NCBI RefSeq assembly: GCF_016839145.1
Contig: NZ_CP069304.1
Coordinates: 558,001 to 622,000, forward strand
Reading direction: 5' to 3'
DNA: 64,000 nucleotides
Source: Shinella sp. PSBB067
GTDB lineage: Bacteria; Pseudomonadota; Alphaproteobacteria; Rhizobiales; Rhizobiaceae
A program made the position numbers and the translations under genes. Shown piece by piece: positions 34,217-42,754 of the stretch. Under the pieces are notes generated by a model. That model saw only the letters and a list, made by a program, of their open reading frames with translations. It ran no database searches and had not been told where the DNA came from. Each line of letters begins with the position of its first letter. Within the stretch, counting starts at the first letter, position 1.

Positions 34217-35461
34217 ATGAATTTCAGGCAGAGAAGTCCTGTTTGGGCCGCGCTGGTGTTGTGCGCCCTCGCCACGCCCGTATCGGCTGACGACCTTACG
34301 GCGGAGGTGATGCACCCTTGGACATCGGGCGGCGAATCGGCGGCCGCCAAGGTGTTCGCCGACAAGTTCACGGCGGCCGGCGGCGTCTGGGTCGACCGCG
34401 CGATCGCCGGCAACGACGCCCTGCTCGCCGCCGCGATGAACCGCATCATCGGCGGCGATCCGCCATCGGCATCCCATTTCAACACCGGCAAGCCGTTCGA
34501 GGAGCTGATCGAGGCGGGGCTGCTGCGCGACGTCGACACGGTTGCCAGGGCAGAAGGATGGGCGGCGGTCATTCCGAAAGTGTTCCTGGACGCGGTCACC
34601 CGCGACGACAAGATCATGGCCGTTCCGATCAACCTCCAGACGGAAAACTGGATCTGGTATTCCAGGGAGGTCTTCGAAAAGTCGGGAGTCGGCGAGCCGC
34701 CGCAGAACTGGGACGATTTCTTCGCCGCCGCCGACAAGATCAAGGCTGCCGGCTATATCCCCATGGCACTCGGTGGCGGCTCCTGGGCCGAGCGCTTCGT
34801 GTTCCAGAAGGTCCTGGTCAGCGTTGCCGGGCCCGAGCTCTACCTGCGCGTTCTGAAGGATCGCGATGGCGAGGCGCTGAAGGACGCCAAGGTTCAGGAG
34901 GCCTTCGCGGTTCTCGGCAAGCTGCGCCAATACGCCGATTCCGGCGCGGCCAGCCGCAAGTGGAACGATGCGACCAACCTCGTCATCACCAACAAGGCGG
35001 GCTTCCAGATCATGGGCGACTGGGCCAAGGGCGAGTTCGCGGCTGCGGGGCTGACGCCCGGCAAGGAATATGGCTGCACGCTGTTCCCGGGCCAGGAAGT
35101 CTCGATCATGTCGGGTGACGTCTTCGTCATGCCGAAGCTGAAAGATGCCCAGCGCACGCAGGCGCAGGATCTCCTCGCCCATGTGCTGTTCGCGCCGGAA
35201 ACCCAGATCGCCTTCAACATCAAGAAGGGCTCGAACCCCATCCGCCAGGATGTCGACGTGTCGAGCATGGATGTCTGCGCCCGGCATGCGGCCGAGGTGC
35301 TGAAGGATCCCGCACGGCAGGTTCCGAACCCCCAGTTCCTGATGACGAATGACGGGTTGGGGGCGGTCCGCGACGTGATCACCACCTACTGGAACACGCC
35401 CGCAATGACGCCGGGCGAATTCTCGGACGCGCTCGGCAAGGTGCTGGCGAGCGTCGACTGA
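34217..35461 (+). CDS. Sugar ABC transporter substrate-binding protein (family 1)
   Basis: A 414-residue periplasmic binding protein of the MalE/UgpB-like SBP_bac_1 group. The signal peptide spans about 1-24 (LCALATPVSA-DD). Typical features include EVMHPWTSGGESAA in strand one, INLQTENWIWYSREVFEK, PPQNWDDFFAAADKIKAAG and MGDWAKGEF. It resembles binding proteins for glucose or other hexoses, but the ligand is not certain. GGGAGGAGG precedes the ATG. A strong hairpin follows the gene, and the operon continues with two permeases, the ATPase and an enolase-superfamily enzyme that suggests a sugar-acid substrate. Confidence 0.9.
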   Translation: MNFRQRSPVWAALVLCALATPVSADDLTAEVMHPWTSGGESAAAKVFADKFTAAGGVWVDRAIAGNDALLAAAMNRIIGGDPPSASHFNTGKPFEELIEAGLLRDVDTVARAEGWAAVIPKVFLDAVTRDDKIMAVPINLQTENWIWYSREVFEKSGVGEPPQNWDDFFAAADKIKAAGYIPMALGGGSWAERFVFQKVLVSVAGPELYLRVLKDRDGEALKDAKVQEAFAVLGKLRQYADSGAASRKWNDATNLVITNKAGFQIMGDWAKGEFAAAGLTPGKEYGCTLFPGQEVSIMSGDVFVMPKLKDAQRTQAQDLLAHVLFAPETQIAFNIKKGSNPIRQDVDVSSMDVCARHAAEVLKDPARQVPNPQFLMTNDGLGAVRDVITTYWNTPAMTPGEFSDALGKVLASVD

Positions 35462-35473
35462 CGCGAACGTGTC

Positions 35474-35500
35474 GACGGGCGGCGGGTAGCGCCGCCCGTC
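35474..35500 (+). other. Strong intercistronic hairpin after the sugar-binding-protein gene
   Basis: An 11-bp perfect stem (35474-35484 with 35490-35500) encloses a 5-base loop, 12 bases after the binding-protein stop. No U-tract follows, so mRNA stabilisation or partial termination before the permease genes is likely. Confidence 0.7.
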
Positions 35501-35530
35501 CCTCCTGCTCACTGTCCGGGAAGACCGAGG

Positions 35531-36418
35531 ATGCAGTCCAAGAGAATTTCCAGGCATCTGCCGTCATTCGTGGCGATGCTGCCGACCACGCTCTTCGTGG
35601 TGATCATCTATCTGGGCTGCATGGCCTGGACGGTGGCCATCTCGTTCACGACGTCGAAGGTGCTGCCGGTCGCCAGATGGGCAGGCGCAACGCAATACGA
35701 GCGCCTGCTGGCGACGGAACGCTGGACCGTCTCCGTCCACAACATCCTGATCTATGGCGCGTGCTACATTCTCGGATGCCTGCTCCTGGGCTTCCTGACA
35801 GCCGTGGCGATCGACCAGAAGGTCCGCTTCGAAAATACCCTGCGCACCATCTACCTGTTCCCCTACGCCCTGTCCTTCATCGTGACCGGCGCGGTCTGGC
35901 AGTGGATCTTCGATCCGCAACTGGGCATCGAGGCGGCGTTGCGGGGGCTCGGCCTCGAAAGCCATATCGGCATCCTCTCGTCACCCGGCACGGCCATCGC
36001 CGCACTGGTCATCGCGGCCGTCTGGCAGGGCGCCGGGCTTGTCATGGTCATGCTGCTGGCGGGCCTGCGCAGCGTGGACGGCGAGATACTCAAGGCGGCG
36101 CGCGTCGACGGCATCCCGATCTGGCGCGCCTATGTCAGCATCATCCTGCCGGAGCTGCGTCCCATGATCGTCACTTCCGTCGTCCTTCTGGCGATCGCGG
36201 TGGTCAAGGCCTACGACCTGATCGTCTCGATGACGCAGGGCGGGCCGGGCATCGGCACGGAAATGCCCGCGAAATTCGTCATGGATCACCTGTTCGAGCG
36301 CGGCAATATCGGCCTCGCCACGGCGGCCGCCACGCTGATGCTGCTCGCGGTCCTGGCCGTGCTGGTGCCGTGGCTGCATCTCGAATATTTCCGCAAGGCG
36401 AAGGGAGGGGCCCGGTGA
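35531..36418 (+). CDS. Sugar ABC transporter permease (MalF/UgpA-like)
   Basis: A 295-residue inner-membrane protein with six predicted helices. The EAA coupling motif is present as EILKAARVDGIPIWRAYVSI at about 188-207, the position that docks to the ATPase. It is the first of the two permeases forming the heterodimeric channel. The C-terminal end EYFRKAKGGAR is basic and cytoplasmic. The GTGA overlap with the next start indicates translational coupling. Confidence 0.9.
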   Translation: MQSKRISRHLPSFVAMLPTTLFVVIIYLGCMAWTVAISFTTSKVLPVARWAGATQYERLLATERWTVSVHNILIYGACYILGCLLLGFLTAVAIDQKVRFENTLRTIYLFPYALSFIVTGAVWQWIFDPQLGIEAALRGLGLESHIGILSSPGTAIAALVIAAVWQGAGLVMVMLLAGLRSVDGEILKAARVDGIPIWRAYVSIILPELRPMIVTSVVLLAIAVVKAYDLIVSMTQGGPGIGTEMPAKFVMDHLFERGNIGLATAAATLMLLAVLAVLVPWLHLEYFRKAKGGAR

Positions 36419-37305
36419 GCGCGCATCTCGAAGGCCCCGCCGGCCGCCGGCCGCAGCGCATGGGCGCAAGCCGCATCGCGATCTATGTCTTCCTCTTCCT
36501 GTCGGCGCTCTTCTTCATCATGCCGCTTTACGTGATGGTCGTCACGTCGCTGAAGGACATGGCGGAGATCCGCCAGGGCAACATCTTCGCGCTGCCCGCC
36601 GCCCCGACCATCGCGCCCTGGATCAAGGCCTGGTCCGGCGCCTGCACCGGCCTCACCTGCGAGGGCGTCGGCGCGGGGTTCGTGAACTCGGTCCTGATCA
36701 CGCTTCCGGCCGTCACCTGCTCGGTGTTCCTTGGCGCCATCAATGGCTATGCCCTCTCGTTCTGGCGGTTTCCGGGCGCCAATCTCGTCTTCGCCGTGCT
36801 GATGGCCGGCGCGTTCATTCCGCTGCAGGTGTTCATATACCCGCTGGTGCGGATCGCCTCCGCGGCGGGCGTCTTCGGCACGTTGCCGGGCGTCATCCTG
36901 CTGCATATCTGCTTCAGCCTGCCGCTGATGACGCTGCTGTTCCGCAATTTCTACGGCAGCGTCCCGATGGACCTCTACAAGGCGGCCAGGGTCGACGGGG
37001 CCGGGTTCTGGCAATTGCTGATCCACGTCTTCGCCCCGATGTCGGTGCCGATCACCGTCGTGGCCTTCATCATCCAGATAACCGGCACCTGGAACGACTT
37101 CATCCTCGGCCTGATCTTCGCCGGCGCCGACAACATGCCGATCACCGTGCTGCTCAACAACGTGGTGAACTCGCAGTTCGGCGAGCGCGAATACAACGTC
37201 AACATGGCGGCCACCATCCTCACGGGCCTGGTGCCGCTGGTCCTCTACTTCCTGTCCGGGCGCTGGTTCGTCCGCGGCATCATGGCAGGAGCCGTCAAGG
37301 GATGA
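36415..37305 (+). CDS. Sugar ABC transporter permease (MalG/UgpE-like)
   Basis: A 296-residue inner-membrane protein with six predicted helices. The EAA motif is DLYKAARVDGAGFWQLLIHV, and LITLPAVTCSVFLGAINGYA is typical of the MalG side. The start is the GTG at 36415 that overlaps the previous stop. An internal ATG 15 codons later is possible but lies within the cytoplasmic N-terminus. Its stop overlaps the ATPase start by ATGA, so permease and ATPase output are coupled. Confidence 0.88.
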   Translation: MSAHLEGPAGRRPQRMGASRIAIYVFLFLSALFFIMPLYVMVVTSLKDMAEIRQGNIFALPAAPTIAPWIKAWSGACTGLTCEGVGAGFVNSVLITLPAVTCSVFLGAINGYALSFWRFPGANLVFAVLMAGAFIPLQVFIYPLVRIASAAGVFGTLPGVILLHICFSLPLMTLLFRNFYGSVPMDLYKAARVDGAGFWQLLIHVFAPMSVPITVVAFIIQITGTWNDFILGLIFAGADNMPITVLLNNVVNSQFGEREYNVNMAATILTGLVPLVLYFLSGRWFVRGIMAGAVKG

Positions 37306-38411
37306 ACAACCCGCAAGCGACCCGCAACAGCATCGAAATCCGCGACCTGCATATCGCCTACGGCTCGCTGACCGTGCTGCATCACCTCAATCTGAATGTG
37401 GGCAAGGGGGAATTCCTCGTGCTGCTCGGCCCTTCGGGCTGCGGAAAATCCACCCTGCTCAATGCCATTGCCGGCCTCGGCGAGATCTCCGGCGGCCAGA
37501 TCTGGATCGGCGGGGACAACGTCACCTGGAAGGAGCCGAAGGAGCGCCATATCGGCATGGTGTTCCAGTCCTACGCGCTCTATCCGCGCATGACCGTCTA
37601 CGGCAACATGTCGTTCGGCCTGAGGATGCAGGGCGTCGCCCGCGACGAGATCGACCGGCGGGTCCGCGAGGCCGCGCGCATCCTCCAGATCGAGCCCTAT
37701 TTCGACCGCCGCCCGTCGGACCTGTCGGGCGGGCAGCGCCAGCGCGTGGCGATCGGCCGGGCGCTGGTGCGCAATGTGGATGTCTTCCTGTTCGACGAGC
37801 CGCTCTCGAACCTCGATGCGAAGCTGCGCGCCGAGCTGCGGGTCGAGATCAAGCGCCTCCACCGCGATCTCGGCACCACGATGATCTACGTCACGCACGA
37901 CCAGATCGAGGCCCTGACGCTTGCCGACCGCGTGGCGGTGATGAAGGACGGCATCATCCAGCAACTGGATTCCCCCGAGGTGGTCTACGCCACCCCGGCC
38001 AACCGCTTCGTCGCCGGCTTCCTCGGTTCGCCCGGCATGAACTTCGTCGAAGGCCGCCTCGCCGAGCGGGACGGCGGGATGGTCTTCGAGAGCGCCTCGC
38101 TGAGCCTTCCGCTTTCCGGCTATCGCTTTCTGGGCCCGGTCGAAGCGGGGCAGGCGGTGTCGCTCGGCATCCGGCCCGAGCACGTCCGGCTGGCCGGGGA
38201 TGCGGCCGGCGATCCCTTCCGGCAGGAGGCCCGGATCGAGCTGGTCGAGCCGATGGGAGCGGACGTGCTCGTCTGGGCATCCATCGGATCCACGATGCTT
38301 TCCGCCCGTATCAACACCGACCGCCGCATCGCGCGGAGCGGAACCGTGACCCTCGGCCTGTCGTCGTCGCGCATCTCGCTTTTCGATGGCGTGAGCGGCG
38401 TGCGCCTTTGA
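37302..38411 (+). CDS. Sugar ABC transporter ATP-binding protein (MalK/UgpC-like)
   Basis: 369 residues. The nucleotide-binding domain has Walker A GPSGCGKST, Q loop FQSYALYPRM, signature LSGGQRQRVAIGRALV, Walker B VFLFDEPLSNLD and H-loop YVTHDQIEAL. A C-terminal regulatory TOBE-type domain occupies about 240-369 (LGIRPEHVRLAGD). Such ATPases can serve several family-1 transporters in a cell. It completes the importer encoded from 34217. Confidence 0.93.
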   Translation: MNNPQATRNSIEIRDLHIAYGSLTVLHHLNLNVGKGEFLVLLGPSGCGKSTLLNAIAGLGEISGGQIWIGGDNVTWKEPKERHIGMVFQSYALYPRMTVYGNMSFGLRMQGVARDEIDRRVREAARILQIEPYFDRRPSDLSGGQRQRVAIGRALVRNVDVFLFDEPLSNLDAKLRAELRVEIKRLHRDLGTTMIYVTHDQIEALTLADRVAVMKDGIIQQLDSPEVVYATPANRFVAGFLGSPGMNFVEGRLAERDGGMVFESASLSLPLSGYRFLGPVEAGQAVSLGIRPEHVRLAGDAAGDPFRQEARIELVEPMGADVLVWASIGSTMLSARINTDRRIARSGTVTLGLSSSRISLFDGVSGVRL

Positions 38412-38437
38412 ACCCCATTCCAAACAGTGAGGACAGC

Positions 38438-39592
38438 ATGAAAATCGTCGACGTCAAAGCCTGGGCCCTCTCCGTGCCGGTCGAGGACGGCATCACCTTC
38501 GGCATCGGCAAGGTGCTGCGCCGCGACACCGTCGTCGTTCGCGTCGAGACGGAGAGCGGCATCGTCGGATACGGCGAATCCCATCACGGCCGCGCGGCGA
38601 GCTCGGTGGCCGATATCGTCAACAACCTGCTGCGCTATTTCGTGGTCGGAATGGACGCCAGCGACGTCACGGGCGTCTGGGCCAGGATATACGAGATGCA
38701 ACTGCGCAGCCACGGGATGGGCGCCGGCACCTCGATCGCCATGAGCGGCATCGACCAGGCCTTGTGGGATATCCGCGGCAAGGCCGTCGGCTGGCCGCTC
38801 TACAAGCTGCTCGGCGGGTCGAGGCGCGGCATCCCGGCCTATGCGGGCGGGGTGTCGCTCGGCTGGAGCGAGCCGGACGCGCTCTGCCAGGAGGTCGGCG
38901 CGGCGCTGGCGCTCGGTTACAAGGCCGTCAAGCTGCGCGGGGGGGACGCGCCCCGCCGCGACATCCAGCGGGTGGAGGCGGTGCGCAAGGCCTTCGGCGA
39001 CGATCTCGTCATCATGGTCGATGCCAACACGGCCTATTCGCTGGCAGACGCATTGGCGGTCCTGCCGGCTTTCGAGGCGCTGAACGTCGAATGGCTGGAA
39101 GAGCCCTTCGCGCCGCACGACCATCGCTCCTACGCGCAGGCCGACCGCAGCCGGATCCCGCTGGCGGCGGGCGAAAACCACTATACCCGCTTCGAGTTCC
39201 ACCGGCTGATCGAGGACGCGCATGTCCGCATCCTGCAGCCGGACCTGTCCAAGGCGGGCGGCATCACCGAGGTGCTCCGCATCGCCGCGCTGGGCTCGGC
39301 CTGGAAATTGCCGCTGTGCCCGCACACCGCGACGACCGGGATCAACATGGCGGTCACCATCCACGTCCTGGCCGCCGTCGAGAACGCGGGCTGGTTCGAG
39401 GGCGACATCTCCACGCCCAATCCGTTCCGCGACCAGCTTGTCTCCACGCCGTATGTGGTGGCAAAGGATGGTACCGTTTCGCCGCTGGACAGGCCGGGCA
39501 TCGGTGTCGAGGTGGACGAAGACTTCATCCGCGCCCATCCCTTCATCGAAGGGCCGGCTTATGCGCCTGGTCCGGCGCGGATGGTGCGATAA
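38438..39592 (+). CDS. Mandelate-racemase/muconate-lactonizing enzyme family protein
   Basis: A 384-residue enolase-superfamily enzyme. It has the capping domain and a (beta/alpha)7-beta barrel. Visible catalytic positions are the base motif at K165-L-R167 (the usual form is K-x-K), metal ligands in VDANTAYS, WLEEPF and AAGENHY, the Asp of LQPDLSKAGGI, and His296 in CPHTATTGI. The His-Asp pair places it near the racemase/sugar-acid dehydratase side. It likely dehydrates or epimerises an acid sugar brought in by the operon's transporter. The ATG at 38438 follows AGTGAGGAC; a TTG start at 38408 would overlap the ATPase stop. Confidence 0.85.
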   Translation: MKIVDVKAWALSVPVEDGITFGIGKVLRRDTVVVRVETESGIVGYGESHHGRAASSVADIVNNLLRYFVVGMDASDVTGVWARIYEMQLRSHGMGAGTSIAMSGIDQALWDIRGKAVGWPLYKLLGGSRRGIPAYAGGVSLGWSEPDALCQEVGAALALGYKAVKLRGGDAPRRDIQRVEAVRKAFGDDLVIMVDANTAYSLADALAVLPAFEALNVEWLEEPFAPHDHRSYAQADRSRIPLAAGENHYTRFEFHRLIEDAHVRILQPDLSKAGGITEVLRIAALGSAWKLPLCPHTATTGINMAVTIHVLAAVENAGWFEGDISTPNPFRDQLVSTPYVVAKDGTVSPLDRPGIGVEVDEDFIRAHPFIEGPAYAPGPARMVR

Positions 39593-39626
39593 TCCCCGGC
39601 TGCGGCCGGATTTGAGGGAGCCGGGA

Positions 39627-40346
39627 ATGCAGGAAGCGGAAAACCAGGTGATGCGGACCGTGAACGACCTGATGGCGTTCATCCAGAAGCGCGGCTACGA
39701 GCCGGGCGAGAGACTGCCTTCCGAACGCGACCTGACCGAGCGTTTCTCGGTCGGGCGCGGGGTAATCCGCGAGGCGCTGACCTTTCTGGAGGCCAGCCGT
39801 TACATCGAGCGCAAGCGCAATTCCGGCATCTACCTGACCGACGGAATGGACCAGGTCAGCCTGGAGGCGCTGGTTCTCTATTCCAAGGTCAATATTCCCT
39901 TCGACCGCCGGACCATCATGGATTGCATGGAGGTGCGCAAGATCCTGGAGGTGCAGGCCATCGCGCTTGCATGCAAGCGGCGCACCGAGGCCGACATCGA
40001 GACCCTGCGGCAGAACCTGCGCGACACGCAGGCGACGATCGAAGCGGGCGGAAGCATCGCCGAACTCGATTTCGAGTTCCATATGGCGGTCTTCCGCGCC
40101 GCGCAGAACGACATCTTCACCCGGGTCGTGACGCCCTTCTACCTCATGTCGCGGAACCGGCGGGAGGATTTCTTCCGCGATCCGAAGCACGGCGACGCAT
40201 CGCTCACCCAGCACACGGCGATCACGGCGGCCATCGAGGCCCGGGACGTCGACCTCGCCGTCGAGCTGATGGACCGGCATATCGGCCGGGTCGAGGACCA
40301 CTATCTGGTGTCGATGGGCGATGCGTCGCCTGCCGGAACATCCTGA
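39627..40346 (+). CDS. GntR-family (FadR subfamily, FCD domain) regulator of the sugar operon
   Basis: 239 residues. The winged helix at about 8-75 has the classic RLPSERDLTERFSVGRGVIREAL pattern (here given in part as RDLTERFSVGRGVIREAL), and the FCD domain spans about 90-230 with metal-type residues in ELDFEFHMAVFRA and HTAITAAIEARD. It sits inside the operon it probably controls. The palindrome TTGGTAGTACCAA at 34122-34134, over the -35 of that operon, is a good candidate operator. The ATG at 39627 follows GAGGGAGC. Confidence 0.9.
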   Translation: MQEAENQVMRTVNDLMAFIQKRGYEPGERLPSERDLTERFSVGRGVIREALTFLEASRYIERKRNSGIYLTDGMDQVSLEALVLYSKVNIPFDRRTIMDCMEVRKILEVQAIALACKRRTEADIETLRQNLRDTQATIEAGGSIAELDFEFHMAVFRAAQNDIFTRVVTPFYLMSRNRREDFFRDPKHGDASLTQHTAITAAIEARDVDLAVELMDRHIGRVEDHYLVSMGDASPAGTS

Positions 40347-40373
40347 CACGGCATTGAACCAATGGAGGAACGA

Positions 40374-41621
40374 ATGGGCAGCGACATGCTTCCGGAGCCC
40401 GAATATGCCCGCAACATGCGGCTGATCGGCTTTACCGAGATGGACGGCCGGTCGGACGGCGTGCAGATCATGATCAACAAGGGCCATGCGATCGTCGGGC
40501 ACATGTTCTCGCAGGGCTTTTCGGTGATCGACGTGCGCGACCCGCGCCGCCCCCGCCCGGTCAACTACATTCCCAGTCCGCCGAACACCTGGACGCTGCA
40601 TCTCCAGGCGCATGACGACCTGCTGCTGGTGGTCAACGCCAAGGACCTCTATCGCGATGCCGTCCTGATGGACGAGCGGAAATATTACACGGGCTCGATG
40701 CGCGACAAGCTGAGCGCGGCCGAGACGGGCTACAGCGCCGGCATGCGCGTCTACGACATCAAGGATCCCGCCAATCCGCGCGAAATCGGCTTCATGCCGG
40801 TCGATGGCGTGGGTGTCCACCGCATCTGGTACGTGGGGGGACGCTGGGCCTACATGTCGGCGATGCTGGACGGGTTCTCCGACTTCATCTTCCTGATCGT
40901 GGACATGTCCGATCCCACGCGCCCGGTGATCGCCGGGAAATACTGGCTGCCGGGCATGAACACCGCCGCAGGCGAGCGGCCTGCCTGGGACGACAGGAAA
41001 TTCCGCTATTCCTGCCACCACGGCCTCGTGGCGGGGGACACGGCCTATGTCACCTGGCGCGACGGGGGCGTCACGCTCCTCGACATCGCCGACAAGGGTA
41101 CTCCCCGGCTGATTTCCCATCGCAACTGGTGCCCGCCTTATGGCGGCGGCACGCACAATGCGCTGCCGCTGGTCGACCGCGATCTGCTGGTGGTGCTTGA
41201 CGAGGCAGTGCTGACGAACTGCGCCGACGGTGAGAAACGCATCTGGATGTTCGATATCCGCGAGCCGGCAAATCCCGTCTCCATCTCCACCATGCCGGCG
41301 CCGCAGGAGGCGGACTATATCGCCAAGGGCGGACATTTCGGGCCGCACAACCTGCATGAGAACAGGCCCGGAAGCTTCGTTTCGTCCGAGACGATCTTCG
41401 CGACCTACAACAATGCCGGCGTGCGCGCCTACGACATCCGCGATCCCTATCGCCCGGTGGAGATCGGCGCCTTCGTGCCGGCCGCCCCGCGGCGGTTCCT
41501 CGATCACCGGCCGGGCATTCCGCCCGTCCTGCACACCAACGACGTCTTTGCCGACGCCAATGGCCTGCTTTACGTTTCCGACATGAATGCGGGCCTGTCG
41601 ATCGTCGAGTGGCAAGGCTAG
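40374..41621 (+). CDS. LVIVD-repeat beta-propeller protein
   Basis: 415 residues built from repeated blades with the LVIVD pattern: FSVIDVRDPRRPRPV, MRVYDIKDPANPREIG, FLIVDMSDPTRPVIAG, VTLLDIADKGTPRLIS, IWMFDIREPANPVSIS, VRAYDIRDPYRPVEIG and LSIVEWQG. This is a seven-bladed arrangement with several clustered His residues (GVHRIWYV, SCHHGLV, GTHNALP, GPHNLHE). There is no signal peptide, although most LVIVD proteins are exported. ATG 40374 is preferred because GGAGGAACG lies before it; ATG 40362 adds four residues. Its role in a sugar operon is unknown; a metal-dependent hydrolase or lactonase activity is possible given the conserved His, but unproven. Confidence 0.8.
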   Translation: MGSDMLPEPEYARNMRLIGFTEMDGRSDGVQIMINKGHAIVGHMFSQGFSVIDVRDPRRPRPVNYIPSPPNTWTLHLQAHDDLLLVVNAKDLYRDAVLMDERKYYTGSMRDKLSAAETGYSAGMRVYDIKDPANPREIGFMPVDGVGVHRIWYVGGRWAYMSAMLDGFSDFIFLIVDMSDPTRPVIAGKYWLPGMNTAAGERPAWDDRKFRYSCHHGLVAGDTAYVTWRDGGVTLLDIADKGTPRLISHRNWCPPYGGGTHNALPLVDRDLLVVLDEAVLTNCADGEKRIWMFDIREPANPVSISTMPAPQEADYIAKGGHFGPHNLHENRPGSFVSSETIFATYNNAGVRAYDIRDPYRPVEIGAFVPAAPRRFLDHRPGIPPVLHTNDVFADANGLLYVSDMNAGLSIVEWQG

Positions 41622-41650
41622 AAACCGCCCCCGATGAACGGCGAACCGGA

Positions 41651-41671
41651 CGGCCCGGAGCCCGCGGGCCG
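41651..41671. terminator. Bidirectional terminator-like hairpin between convergent genes
   Basis: CGGCCCG (41651-41657) pairs with CGGGCCG (41665-41671) around a 7-base loop, between the LVIVD gene and the convergent LysR gene. No clear U-tract is seen on either strand. Confidence 0.4.
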
Positions 41672-41748
41672 ACTGCCGGGCGGGTGTTTCGGCAGGGACA
41701 TGACGGCCGGCTACCGCAGGTGCGTCTCGCAGGCGTATCGCGCGACGC

Positions 41749-42672
41749 TCAGGATGCGGGCAGGAGGCATTCGCGCAGGTAGGCGATGAAGCGGCGGCCG
41801 TAGCCGGGCAGCGGCATGGCCGAGGGCCAGATGGCCGATATTTCGAAATCGAGCGGCCTGCCGCGGTGCAGGATGTCGTGCGCGAGAAGGCCCTCCACCG
41901 GGCCGGTGCCCAGATGCGGCACCACGGCGACCCCGCTGCTCCTGGCGATGGCGAGCAGCGTGTGCGGCGAACCGGATTCCAGGGTCGGCTGCGCGAGGCA
42001 GCCTTCGGCCTGGCAGGCCGTTTCGAGCAATTCGCGCGTGAAATGCCAGCGATTGAGCAGGAGCAGCGGTTGGCGGCACAACTGCGCCAGCGTGACGGCC
42101 CCCGGTTCGGCGGTGAAGACCGAGGGGATGCAGAAGGCGCGCACGCGCATGGCGCCGATGTCGATGCGGCTGAAGCGATCGGGCCGCGCGAAATGGCGGG
42201 CGTTGATCGCCAGATGCAGTTCGTTGTCGTCGAGGCGGCGCGCAAGCTCCGCCCCGCCGCCTTCCTCCAGGCGGATGTCGATGTTGGGATTGTCCCGCTT
42301 CCAGGCGGGCAGCACCTCGCTCATGTGCCGCTCGATGACCTGGGAACAGGCGCCGACGCGCAGCAGGCCGCACTCGCCCTCGCGCATCTCGGCGACCGCA
42401 TCGTGGAGGCGCTTGCTCGCGGCGAGGACGGCCTGCGCATCGACCAGCAGCCGGTCGCCATGCACCGACAGGCGCAGGTTGCGGCCGCTGCGCTGGAAGA
42501 GCGGCAGCCCGAGCTCCTGCTCGAGCCGCTGGATCTGCCGCGACAGGGCCGGCTGGGTAAGGTTGAGCCGCTCGGCGGCCGAGGTGACGCTGCCGAGCTG
42601 GGCGGTCGTCACGAAACTTTTCAACAGCCTCTCGTCCAACGCGGGTCCCTCCGATTCATGCCGATCCTGCAT
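41749..42672 (-). CDS. LysR-family transcriptional regulator
   Basis: 307 residues. The N-terminal helix-turn-helix at about 12-70 reads LLKSFVTTAQLGSVTSAAER, LTQPALSRQIQRLEQELG; the substrate-binding domain spans about 95-300. The start (complement of 42670-42672) gives a normal LysR length, although the frame continues upstream. It is divergent from the aminotransferase gene at 42755 with an 82-bp gap, the classic arrangement in which LysR activates the neighbour in response to a pathway metabolite. Confidence 0.92.
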   Translation of the reverse strand: MQDRHESEGPALDERLLKSFVTTAQLGSVTSAAERLNLTQPALSRQIQRLEQELGLPLFQRSGRNLRLSVHGDRLLVDAQAVLAASKRLHDAVAEMREGECGLLRVGACSQVIERHMSEVLPAWKRDNPNIDIRLEEGGGAELARRLDDNELHLAINARHFARPDRFSRIDIGAMRVRAFCIPSVFTAEPGAVTLAQLCRQPLLLLNRWHFTRELLETACQAEGCLAQPTLESGSPHTLLAIARSSGVAVVPHLGTGPVEGLLAHDILHRGRPLDFEISAIWPSAMPLPGYGRRFIAYLRECLLPAS

Positions 42673-42754
42673 GTATCGCCAAGGGATATTTGCATTGGAC
42701 GCATGAGGCAAGCTGTGTCTAGGTAATGGCGCTTTTGAAATGACGAGGTATGCG

